Below the pieces are notes generated by a model. It did not search any database, was not told where the DNA came from, and worked only from the letters and a program-made list of their open reading frames with translations. A stretch of DNA of 64,000 bases from Serilophus lunatus (taxonomy: Eukaryota > Chordata > Aves > Passeriformes > Eurylaimidae), in NCBI GenBank assembly GCA_013399895.1, contig VXBA01000662.1, positions 682,001 through 746,000 of the forward strand, written 5' to 3'. Below, piece by piece: positions 1-11,100 of the stretch; within the stretch, counting starts at the first letter, position 1; each line of letters opens with the position of its first letter. The position numbers and the translations under genes are program-made.

Positions 1-2031
1 TTCAGAAATGATTAGTTCCCAGCCCTGGGAAATTTCCCAACACTGATGTTAATCCATCACAGAATTTTTATTCATTAAATACTAATTTTGCTCCTGAAAA
101 ATGTGACAATGGTAATAAATTGATCCTGTGTGAGTGCGCAGAACTATTCTATTTCTGTTATTCCCTAAAATTTACTTTCCATTCTCCTCTTTTTTGTTCC
201 TATTTTTGCTTCTTTTGTATCATTAAAAAGATGATTAATGAAGCAAGTAAAGCAAGTAGAAACTGCTTAATCCTTCTAATTGATAAGGAATCAAGGGTAC
301 CTGGGACAAATGCTACTTGTGTCATGTGAAACTAGGTTTGAAACAATCACAGAACAACCTTTAATAACAGTCTTATTTAATCCAGAGTCTATTTAAACAC
401 CATTCACCCAGAGTTTAGAGTTCATGGGTTAAATTGTATAAACAAATATAAATATATGTGTATATATATATATGTAAATATATAAATAATTCACCACAAT
501 CTCTTGAAAGTTCTCTTTTGCAGATATTCTTCTGTCTGGTTCCTCATCACTAAAGTCATTCTTGCTTTAACAGACTGTTTTCTGTAGAGTCATCATCGGT
601 GAAATTGACTGAAATGCTACCATGTGAATTATTATAATTCAGTTTTGCACATAATCCTTCATTAAATTGGGACCATACTTGCCTGCCAAAGTATGGAAAA
701 CAATAAATGTGCCAAAAAATCCACATGGAAAAATATCCACTTATAAAGAGTAATTGGATGTTATTCCAGTTCTTGCGCTGGACTGCAGCCCTGCCACAGT
801 ACTCACGGTTTGAGAGCTGCTCCATCACCACATATTTCCTTCCTTGCCGCCCACTTCCTGGCTTTTACAAGAGAAAAGGTGAGCATCACCACTTGGGTGA
901 TACTCATTTTATTGGTCTGGGGTTGAGATGAAAGAACCACAAGAGATCAGTAGTTGCTGTGCTGACATTTCCCCACAGTGGGAACAGTTTCAGTTTGCTT
1001 GGAGCCCCAGTGAGCCCAGAGGAGCCAATGGACCCCTTCACCCTTCTTGGTCTCTCTTTACTGCTGGCTTTGTGGTGGTAGGGATACTTTGTGTTCCTCT
1101 TAGCCTGGCTAACCACATGCCTGCACCCGGGGCAGATGGTTTGGCATGGTTGTTGCAAGGTTATCACCAGCACTGCTGCACTGGCAGGGATTTCTCTGAA
1201 GAGCAGATGTGCGATTAGATGGGCTTACACAACCTTCACTCCTGCTTTTAGTAGTAGTTTCCAGTATGTGGCTGTAAATCCTTGAAGGGCTGATGAGTTT
1301 ATAGGGTGCATCTTGAATCTAATGATGTAATTCCCCACATCCTCATAAATTGTTGTGTATTTGGATTTTCCTTAAATGGCTTCATAAATCCATATATATC
1401 AGTCTAGCCCTAAATATCACTATGAACGTTTTATTCATACTTCTGGAACATTCATGAATTCCAGTCACTCAGGCTACTACACCTTCCACACGTGTGCTTG
1501 CCTGGACACCCATGCACCTGTTCATATGCTCTCATCTATAAATCATCGGCTGAGATGATAGCAGAGACTTACTGCTCCTTCTTCCACAGTCTTCCCAGGC
1601 CTGCTCCAGAGTGATAAACACATAAAAGCAGCAAAGAACATAAAGATGTTAGAGCTAATCCTGTATGGCTTATTTAGGTGACACCAAATTCCCACTAATG
1701 GTCAGAGGGATATATGAGTTTAACAAAATAACCAGGGGTCCAATTCCAGATACATACACCAGAATTAATGGAGCTCTTCATAGTGTCCTACAATGTCCAA
1801 AGCCTTTCCTTGTTTTCACAGCAGAATTGGGCCAAGGGTTATTCCAGAATTATTGAAGTTTTAATGATTCTGTCAGGCATTAATTCTGCCTCAGTGGGAA
1901 TTATTGCTACCCCAGCTGTCACCTGTCCTCCTCAGCAGCTCTGGGGCAGGGTAGGTAGGAGCCAGCGGAGGGGATGGCACATGAGATGGGATGTGGAACT
2001 GAGTTCTGCCTCTCGGTAAAGATTACTCTTT

Positions 2032-2868
2032 GGAGAATTTTGGATCTTGATTTTTTTTAGGAACCCTCCTGGCTGAACTTGCTGTACCTGTCTCTCACCC
2101 TCTCCCTCTTACTGTAAATCCCTCTCCTGTGTGGCGGTTTTACCCAGAATTTAACACAGCTTGCTCTTGTGCCTGATGGGCCCAGAGCTGACACGCTAGG
2201 GAGCTAAGGCATATGCTGAAAATAAATCACACTGAATGCATGTATGTGTGACCACAGTTCTGAGTTTTAGATGACTCATTATTTTGCTGTTACACAAACA
2301 GACTCTAGGAAATTTAACAAAGACTCCACTCTGCTCTTTGCCCCTGTAAAATGTCCGTGTGTGGCAAGGGATCTCCCATACATGCCCACATCCACCCAGG
2401 CTTCAGTCATGGTCCCTTATGTAGACCTTTACTCACATTTTTTATTTGTTTTATCAGCTCCTTTAATAGTGACAGAGGGTAGCTATTTTGCTCTTTTTTT
2501 CCTGAGTGCCTGGAAACCCTTGGAAGTGTAGAGTTGAGCTGAACTGCAACTGAAGTAAGAAGGAATTTTAGGAGCCCAGCTTGGATAGCTACAGAAACCA
2601 AGGTGGGACAAGAAAGGGTAAGAAAGAAATATCAAAGGGTTGCAGACCTGTGCATTGGGGGAAATAGATTTATTTGTAACTTTAAACCTTCTGTACAAGG
2701 GAGGTTTCTGTAAAAATAATATCTTGTGGCATTCTCATGGCTCAGTACCTAGCACTGAAATGCAGAGGCCTAAGAAAGAGAGTCACTGCAAGTTCTCTCC
2801 TGTTTTCTCCTAATTTGAAGACAGGGCAGTCAACAGACCCTGTATAAGTATGATATTTTCTATGCTGT
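2032..2868. repeat. Gap-flanking duplication, copy 1
   Basis: This 837-bp stretch, from ggagaattttggatcttg to tctatgctgt, recurs at 3475-4311 with a constant offset of 1443 bases. The only difference noticed is T versus C in gatatTttc/gatatCttc. Copy 1 is joined on the left to unique intron sequence and on the right directly to an LTR end. The near-identity over the whole length, and its end at an assembly gap, point to two unmerged haplotypes rather than an old duplication. Confidence 0.9.
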
Positions 2869-3210
2869 TGTAGTGGTTTAACCCGGGCTGAGTGCCAGGG
2901 GCCCACTACAGCCACTTTCTCACTCCCCCATGCCCAGCTATAGAGGAGAGAGAATATAACGAGAGGTTTCGCTATTCATGATAACAACTACAGCAGATTC
3001 TTTCTTAATCACCGTCACAGGCAAAACAAGACTCTATGTGGGAATAATAATCAAATTTATTACTAACAAGATCAGAGCTAAAAGTGAGACACTAAAAGAC
3101 ACCTTTTACCTCCCAGTCTCCCTCCTTCTTACATCCAACCTATTCTCCCGCAGCGGTCAAGGGAAAAGGCGAGGTGGGGGGGGGAGGTGTTGCTGTGGTC
3201 AGCTGCTGTT
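2866..3210 (-). mobile_element. Endogenous retroviral LTR fragment, cut off by the gap
   Basis: The sequence starting TGTTGTAGTGGTTTAACCC, followed by a CACT...CTCACTCCCCC stretch, is the reverse complement of the 3' end of a common bird LTR type (ending GGTTAAACCAC...ACA). The boundary coincides with the point where the two duplicate copies diverge (2866-2868). The element continues for 345 bases up to the N gap, so its other end and its target-site duplication are not visible. Family assignment is from memory of bird LTR termini, not from a search. Confidence 0.7.
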
Positions 3211-3474
3211 NNNNNNNNNNNNNNNNNNNNNNNNNNNNNNNNNNNNNNNNNNNNNNNNNNNNNNNNNNNNNNNNNNNNNNNNNNNNNNNNNNNNNNNNNN
3301 NNNNNNNNNNNNNNNNNNNNNNNNNNNNNNNNNNNNNNNNNNNNNNNNNNNNNNNNNNNNNNNNNNNNNNNNNNNNNNNNNNNNNNNNNNNNNNNNNNNN
3401 NNNNNNNNNNNNNNNNNNNNNNNNNNNNNNNNNNNNNNNNNNNNNNNNNNNNNNNNNNNNNNNNNNNNNNNNNN
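3211..3474. other. Assembly gap (264 N)
   Basis: Run of unresolved bases between the LTR fragment and copy 2 of the duplication. It is probably the place where the LTR could not be assembled through. Confidence 0.99.
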
Positions 3475-4311
3475 GGAGAATTTTGGATCTTGATTTTTTT
3501 TAGGAACCCTCCTGGCTGAACTTGCTGTACCTGTCTCTCACCCTCTCCCTCTTACTGTAAATCCCTCTCCTGTGTGGCGGTTTTACCCAGAATTTAACAC
3601 AGCTTGCTCTTGTGCCTGATGGGCCCAGAGCTGACACGCTAGGGAGCTAAGGCATATGCTGAAAATAAATCACACTGAATGCATGTATGTGTGACCACAG
3701 TTCTGAGTTTTAGATGACTCATTATTTTGCTGTTACACAAACAGACTCTAGGAAATTTAACAAAGACTCCACTCTGCTCTTTGCCCCTGTAAAATGTCCG
3801 TGTGTGGCAAGGGATCTCCCATACATGCCCACATCCACCCAGGCTTCAGTCATGGTCCCTTATGTAGACCTTTACTCACATTTTTTATTTGTTTTATCAG
3901 CTCCTTTAATAGTGACAGAGGGTAGCTATTTTGCTCTTTTTTTCCTGAGTGCCTGGAAACCCTTGGAAGTGTAGAGTTGAGCTGAACTGCAACTGAAGTA
4001 AGAAGGAATTTTAGGAGCCCAGCTTGGATAGCTACAGAAACCAAGGTGGGACAAGAAAGGGTAAGAAAGAAATATCAAAGGGTTGCAGACCTGTGCATTG
4101 GGGGAAATAGATTTATTTGTAACTTTAAACCTTCTGTACAAGGGAGGTTTCTGTAAAAATAATATCTTGTGGCATTCTCATGGCTCAGTACCTAGCACTG
4201 AAATGCAGAGGCCTAAGAAAGAGAGTCACTGCAAGTTCTCTCCTGTTTTCTCCTAATTTGAAGACAGGGCAGTCAACAGACCCTGTATAAGTATGATATC
4301 TTCTATGCTGT
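3475..4311. repeat. Gap-flanking duplication, copy 2
   Basis: Second copy of 2032-2868. It begins at the first base after the N gap and continues without a break into unique intron sequence (taaaaggagactaaa). At the point where copy 1 enters the LTR, this copy reads straight through. It therefore looks like the pre-insertion (empty) allele of the same locus. Confidence 0.9.
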
Positions 4312-7300
4312 AAAAGGAGACTAAAAAAAAATTCACCCAGTGCAGCAATTTCCAGACTTTCTGTATTCTTGGATTTTCCCATTTCTGTGTGCTGTTAGAG
4401 CCAGCAGACAGGGACATCCCAACAATGTGATGTCATTCAACGACTTTGTCTGTCATAGAGCAATTGGCTGTGAAATGTCCTCATGTGAGGGCCAGGGCCT
4501 CCTACACCCAAAGCAAACGTGAGCACTGGGGAGTGAGGCAACCACAAAGAACTGGCTGTGGAACTTGGTTCAGGCTGCCAACTCCTGGAGCAAACCAGAG
4601 CTGGAGAGATCCTGAGCCAGCTGATGCTGCTGGCAGACTGTCAGCAACCTCCTGTCAGCATAAAAAGAGTTTATCTTGTCTACATGGCTTCTGGTCCTGA
4701 CATGCACATGAACACCCTCCTGCCTCTCTGTGGGTTGGGTTAGCACCAGAGAGCCTGCAGAGAGTAGTCTGCCAGGCATTCAGAGGCCTTTGGTAATGAG
4801 TATAACATTGAATCTTCTTCCTTAGGGACAAAACCGGAGAATGAAATAATCACTGCATGTTATTCCTTCTGAGAAAGGGCCAACATTACAGATATCCCAA
4901 CTATGAGCCAAAGATGGCTCTATTTTTCCAGTGCAGCCAGAAATGTGTGATCAAGGTGTAGATAAAATCATATGGCCACGTCATCCTGAGAAGACTTCCC
5001 TACAAAGCTGATAAACATAGAGCTGCACCTCTGTAAGGATTCTTTTGCCAGCAACCTTAGCAGGTACTGCCAAAGTTACTCAGTTTTATAGCACTCTACT
5101 GTCAAGTAACTAGATGTGTGCATGAGACTAGTCTGGCTTATGCTGTCTCTGATGTCTATGATGTCTAGGTGTGTGTCTACAATTCAACTCCACAAGGTCA
5201 TGCCAGAAATAACAATTACATTACTCTTCCATTTGCAACCTTTATTCTTCCATTTGCATTTTGGTTTTTGTTTCAGAAGATTAGGGAACCTCTCTTCACA
5301 GAAAACATTGAAAAATGCTCACTCTGCTCTTGAAGGCTTTTCCCATTTTTCCAAGCTTCCTTGTGAGTTCAAGATTTATGCAAACATTACCCAGCACCAA
5401 GTCCTGATCATCTGTCAGAAGTAAACAATTTTCTCTTTTATATACTATTTACAATATCTGCAAAGTATCCTGACTTTTAGGATATCTCTTCCCTGATGTC
5501 TCTGCTATGTTTGTAGGGATACAGGCAATACTCCAGAGCACCTTCTCTTCACAGGTGAGCATGACAGTGCAGTGACCTCTTATGGTGTGGGAGCAGCTGT
5601 GTGGGGCTCTGGGCTGAAAGGAACTTGTATACAACTCAACAGCAATTACAGGTGTTCTTGTCAAGGAACAGATATATGAGGGTGTCTTGTGGCTCTGCTT
5701 GCAAGAGGGACCTTTGTTTGGAAGGAAAAATAGTGGTTTGCATGTTGAGGTTTCAGAACAAGTCAGGATACCAGAGACTCAGTAATTTGCCGAACCTGCT
5801 TATGAGGTGCCAGTGACAGGGCTTCCATAAGGATGTCTTTAAAAGATTTCATGGCCTCTTTGAAATCTCAAATATTTGCCTATATTTCCTATAGGCAAAT
5901 TTAATGGGAGTGATTCTGCATCCTCCCCACGTACACGTGGTGCACACAGGCATGGTGCAAAGTCACCAGCATAGCATAGCTTCTTGTGTTCCCAATAGGC
6001 TGCCACACTGACATGCAGTTTCCAGCGAAGATAACGATGTCAGTTCCTAACCGCATTAAAATAGTAATCTTTTCTCCCTCCCACCCTTCTGAAGGAGGTA
6101 AAAGAGGTATCTTTAAAAGTAGCACTTTTTAACAGTTTTCAAGGATATCAGCTCTTCTGCTTGGTTTGCTCTGCTGCTTTGTTTGCATGAACTGCTTTTT
6201 TTAGAAAAAGATTATGTCAAAACTAGAAGCAAAATATCAACTAAAGAGGCAAGCTGGGTCATACCCAGTTGCACTACAAAGAAAAAGAATGTGTTCAGCT
6301 CTCAGATCACAATTGTTAGCAGGCGCTAGACTCTCATCTCTGTTACCCCTATAGGCTCTTCTCTCTAGACTGGCTTTCCTTTGATGGCTCATATTTGAAG
6401 TGTCCAGCCCTCTATCTTCAAGTGTTTCCATTGATTTTGTTCTCCTATCATGGTCTTTTATTCTTCTTTAGGTCTTTTCCTTCCATTGCGTCTCTCACTG
6501 ATCTGAATGAGTTTCATGTGTTACAGCATCCCTGGCCAGCAGGGCTATTTATGTGCACTGAGTATCTGCAAAATGGAAATTCATGTGCCCCGAATAATCT
6601 CTTGCATGAAGCACAGTAGCCCCAGATTTCTCAGAAACACAAATGTCGTGGCAGCTTGCAAGCTTCAGATTCAAAGCTGGAGTTGTCCTTCCCCAAAATA
6701 TGTTCAGATCTGGGATTATGTCTACATCAGCAGTATAAAAATAAGCAAGCAAGAAAATCAACGCCCTTGTGAGTTTAATTTTGAAGTTCTTAAATAGTAG
6801 GAATGAAAAATATAGAAGTCTGTCCTGTCTGCCATCGTTGCTTTTCATTACCCTATTTTTGAATGAGAGACTGACTTTCAGTATAAAATGTGGAATGAAG
6901 AATAGATTTGAGAATGAGAGAAAGAACTCAGCCTTCTCACAAGTGCCTCTTCTGTCTACACTGTTGATTGGCTTCCAAATACTGTTTGGCTCTACCCCAG
7001 TCTCAAAGGGTGGAGCCTCACACAAATTTGAATCCTGGCAGTGTACATGTTTACATGTAGCTTGTCCATCTAGCTGTTGTTTATAGTTGGCAGAGCAAAT
7101 AGGGGTGTGAGTTGATTTACTGTGAGGCAGACTATCACATGCAGTACTTTGGAGGTCTGTCATACATTAAGACCCATTTCTTGCAGAGAAAGTTTGGTGA
7201 TTAAGCCCAGATGTGGTGATCTATATTCTGTGAGTCCAGAGTTGTTTCCCACTATGTCCATGAGGAGTGGACACTCAGGGGAAACTGAGCACTGAATATC

Positions 7301-7905
7301 TGAGGGTGGACTCACTTATATTTCCTTCATCTGTGTGGACTTCATGAAAGAGCACTTGGTCTCTGTTTGTCAGCACAGTAGTGCAGTGAGAAGAACAAGA
7401 TTCTGCTCTGCTAAAGAGCCCCAAAGGGGATGCCTGTGCCCCAGAGGGCACTTGCATGCTAGTGACAAGGCTAGTGAGTACATTGGAACTGGGGAAGGGG
7501 CTCTTACCTAAATCCTTAAACTTACCAACAGTCTAACTGACAAGGCAAGGAGCATGGTAGAGGGCAGCTTGCTGAACTAGGGTAAACAGTGTGAGCAAGC
7601 AAAGCTTGGGACAGCCCTGGCTTATGTTGCTGGAACTACACTCTTGGGAGCATTTGAACCACCGACACTGAAACTTTTGCTGGGGTGAGATGGGTGGGTG
7701 TATCTGCCTGTGGAGGGGTGTTGTATGTGTTCATATGGCTGCACTGTCTAGTGACCAAGCACTGTGTGAGGAAATGAGGGAGGTAGATGAATTCTACCCA
7801 CAAAAGCTTGTCATCTCCACTGACAATAAGACAAAGGGACAAAAGACTGCTAGGAAATTAAAAAACCTGTTTAAACAAGGTGAACCTCTTCACTTCTCTC
7901 TCCAG

Positions 7906-8157
7906 GTCGCTATCCACAGCAAAACAAAGGCACCTACATCCCAATCCTAGTAGGTAATGTGCTGAAACCTGGTGAGTGGGGAGCCAAGATTACCCACAGA
8001 GAGAACAATTCCATTCGCCTGTCCATCATGTCCTCTGCCACTTGCATCATTGGGAAGTTCCGCCTCTATGTTGCTGTATTGACTCCCTTTGGCATTCTTC
8101 GGACACGCAGGAACTCAGCAAATGACACTTACATCCTGTTCAATCCCTGGTGCGAGC
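7906..8157 (+). CDS. F13A1: F13A1 exon 4 (beta-sandwich domain)
   Basis: This 252-bp exon covers roughly human residues 106-189, the second half of the N-terminal beta-sandwich. It follows a polypyrimidine acceptor (cacttctctctccag) and ends at GAGC|gtaagt. It enters with two bases of a split Gly codon and leaves with one base of a split codon that becomes Gln after splicing. The translation starts GRYPQQNKGTYIP and includes CIIGKFRLYVAV, both closely matching human FXIII-A. It ends NDTYILFNPWCE, the conserved segment leading into the core domain. The open frame runs on into the intron to 8555, but the strong gtaagt donor and the loss of similarity set the end. Confidence 0.96.
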
Positions 8158-11100
8158 GTAAGTACTTTATCAAAGGTTCACACTTTCTCCAGCTGAGCTC
8201 ATCAGGTTTGGGAGAGGGTGGTCCAGGAAGGGCAGCTTGGTACGAAGGACATTGCATACATGCCAGTTTGAGTCTGGAAATTTTACATAAACTCTGCAAA
8301 GAGTCAAGTGTTTCAAGCTGGGGAATAGCTCTGTGTGAGCAGGGCTCTGTTCTGCAGACCTGTGCTGTATCTGCACTCTGTAGTTTTATGAGGCCAAGCC
8401 TGCATTTATCAGTTTGGGCTCCATTTCTCATAGAAAACATACCCCAAGGCTTCACTCTGACTAGAAGAGGCAACAGCATGGGCCTTCTGCTCTCCTGTGT
8501 GTGCCTTAAAATGGCAAGTCAATATAAACATGTTTTTTTCCAGGATTTGTTGTAAGGTGTCCTGGTTTGGACACTAGGGGGTGTTAACAGTGTTGAGAGA
8601 CTCAACAGGAAACAACAGCAAAGAGTTTATCTATGTAGGGGCTCTAAAAACTATGGAACCCCACTAAGGCACTAACCAAACACACAAACAACAACTTGAC
8701 AATATTTTGCAAAAAAGAAAAAGGGAAAAAAACCCCCAAACTGCTCCTCCAAGCTGGCTGATGGGCTGAGGAGCAGGGGGAAGGAGGGGAAGCTGCCTCG
8801 AAGATGGTGCTGGTCCCGGTCTAGGAGTCTCTGAAAAAGAAGGACAGTGAAAAGGACTCCTCTGGGGAAACCCAAGGGGAAGATATCACACTTGAGTTGC
8901 CACTGCGTGGTCTCCTGCTGTCACTGTCCGTGCTCCGATGATGCCATGTGGTCAGGGAACTGGGAGGAACTGGGAGAGGCAGCAGCCGATCCTCTCTCAA
9001 CAATTATGAGGCTGGGAAAAGGGTCAAGCTTCTGTGTCTCTGGCTTTTATGGGCTGTCCGATCCTGCATTTTCTTGGGACAGCCCTTCTGGACGCACTGC
9101 TTTCCCATTGGACAGCAGCATTGGCACCACCCCTCTCTCCAAGATCTTGTCATGAGGCCAATATGGCGTTTCCTGCCAAAAATGCTGCGTGTGCCAGACC
9201 CCCAGGGCTGGGGGGCACCGCCGGCACTGCCCGTGGGCTGCGCCCGCTGCCAAGAGTCCACTCTGTGCAGGAGTGCTGGTCTGTGGGCCAGCTGGGGCAG
9301 CTACCATACCTGCAGGGGTGGCTGGGGCAGCCGCCACCACTTCCACCAGTGCCGTGATCACCGGCTGCCAGCACGCCACCAGCACGGGGCACCTGCCGCC
9401 ACAGGGACCCCAGGAAGGGCCAGGAGCCAGCAGCGCCTCCATGGAGGGAGTGGCTGGAGCAGCCACAGCGCCCACTGCTGCAGCCAGGACACACCATGGA
9501 ACCCAACAGCAGGGAGCGGACCGGCAATCATGGCACAGCCCAGTGCCACCACCATCGCCGCTCCGCCCCACCCGTGCCACCGCTCCCGCACCTGCAAGAG
9601 AAACGGCAGCGGCCTCAGCACTCACAGCAGTGGGTGGCAAGAGAAGCTCCCTGCGTGCACCTTGGGCTGCGCCACGCTCGCCGGGAGCAGCAGCCCAGCT
9701 CCCACGCCACTCCCTGCCTGCAATCAAAGCCGTGCCACAGCAGTATCGCAGAGCAAGGGGTCTTCACAGGCACTGGTGCGCGTCAGGCAACACAGGACCA
9801 CCAGCCCACTGTGCTCCTGGTCCCACGGCAACGATGGCATGGAGGCTCCACGCCATCCCACCACATCCCCCGGAGAATGGATGGGAGAGGCTTCGTCACT
9901 CTGCAGATGCCGAGACAGTAGTCCAGCCACTCTTGCTCTGCTTCCATCCTCCTGGGAACCGGGAAAAGAAAATGGTCTTAAACATATGAACAAACAAACA
10001 CCCCTCTCCCCCCAGAAAATGGAAAACTTTCAGGTTAAACCCATAACATAGGGCAAGATGTGGCAGCCTCCTGTACTCTGTTGACTTATATCACTGATTG
10101 CCACACTTAGGATTTATAGCCAAAATCTGAATTCAATGGGAGCTGCTGCTCCTGCACAGGTTAGGTGGAGTCAGCTTGCTGTGGCATCACTGGTGGTACT
10201 TTCCTGCTGCTACATGACATTTGCCCTTAGAACTTCTCCTTTATTGATGACTAATTAGCAATAGTGTCCTCTGTGAAGAACAGAATATTTCGCAAATGAA
10301 CCTTTTTTATAATGCAGTGGTTGAAGAACAATTTATTTTTTTACATCTCCCAGGATCATGGGAAAGAAATCATGCCTTACACTGACAGGATTGTATTTTT
10401 CCCAATGAACTCCATGTGTGGCTTTAAGGAGAGGGCAAGAAGAGAGGTCTGACTCAGCCTTCTGACAGACTGTAACACTGTGTCTCAGCTTCTGACACTC
10501 ATAAGGCTCCAAGTCATATGTATTGCAATATACTTAGGTTACCAACTAGCTTTAATATTCTCCCACCACCCTTCCTTCATCTTTCAATTTTTTACCAGAG
10601 TATTTGCATCAAATAATCCCATACCAAACAAGGGCCATCCTACCAAGTGACAAGTAAGTTTAGCATTATTAATAGAGCCCATTATTCAGCTGCACTACTG
10701 TCAGTACATCAAATGATTTGTGCTGGATTCATTACTTGCCCCTAGTCCAAGGGAATATAAGCAATGATTAGCTTATGCATTATTTAAGAAGATATATGTT
10801 AACACTGAGTAAAGCAGAGTTAGCTAAGTGGGAAAAGGAGGGAAGCACAGGCCCCAATGCCCTGCAACACTGTGAGATACTTCTGAAAGCAGTGTAAAAG
10901 TAAGGTACCCTGGAGTAGCATGCTAGTAGTTTGTTCTGGGAGAAGAGGGAGAGTGTGCAGCAGAGACAGAGAAATCATCAGAGAGAAGCCATCATCAGCC
11001 TCTCACAGCTTCAGCCAGGGAGTTGCAATTCTCCACCTCATGTTAGAGAATCACTTGGTTTTGGTCCTGGATGTTGTAACATTCAGTTTGTTAGCCAGTA

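Larger units (their letters stand above)
1..7905 (+). other. F13A1: F13A1 intron upstream of exon 4 (3' part)
   Basis: AT-rich non-coding sequence ending in the exon 4 acceptor cacttctctctccag. No exon 3-like peptide was found in any frame, so the intron should continue upstream of base 1. It contains a TA-rich microsatellite at about 456-486, the gap-flanking duplication (2032-2868 and 3475-4311), a minus-strand LTR fragment and the assembly gap. Nothing else recognisable was seen in 500-2030 or 4312-7905. The scattered short open frames there show no family resemblance. Confidence 0.8.

Noticed and set aside
2271..4141. Two identical sets of small open frames that could look like a duplicated gene
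   Set aside because: They are the same non-coding 837-bp stretch present twice; no coding signature.
6549..7163. A 204-codon minus-strand open frame in the first intron
   Set aside because: No recognisable domain, composition typical of translated intron, no splice or start context, and it overlaps open frames on the other strand.
7959..8555. A 198-codon open frame covering exon 4 and beyond as a single gene
   Set aside because: Similarity to FXIII-A stops exactly at GAGC|gtaagt; the rest is intron read-through.
8948..10051. Long open frames (up to 367 codons, several frames, both strands) in the GC-rich part of the intronic element
   Set aside because: They overlap in many frames at once, resemble no family, and lie within the boundaries of an LTR-like element. 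GC-rich sequence has few stop codons, so open frames arise by chance.
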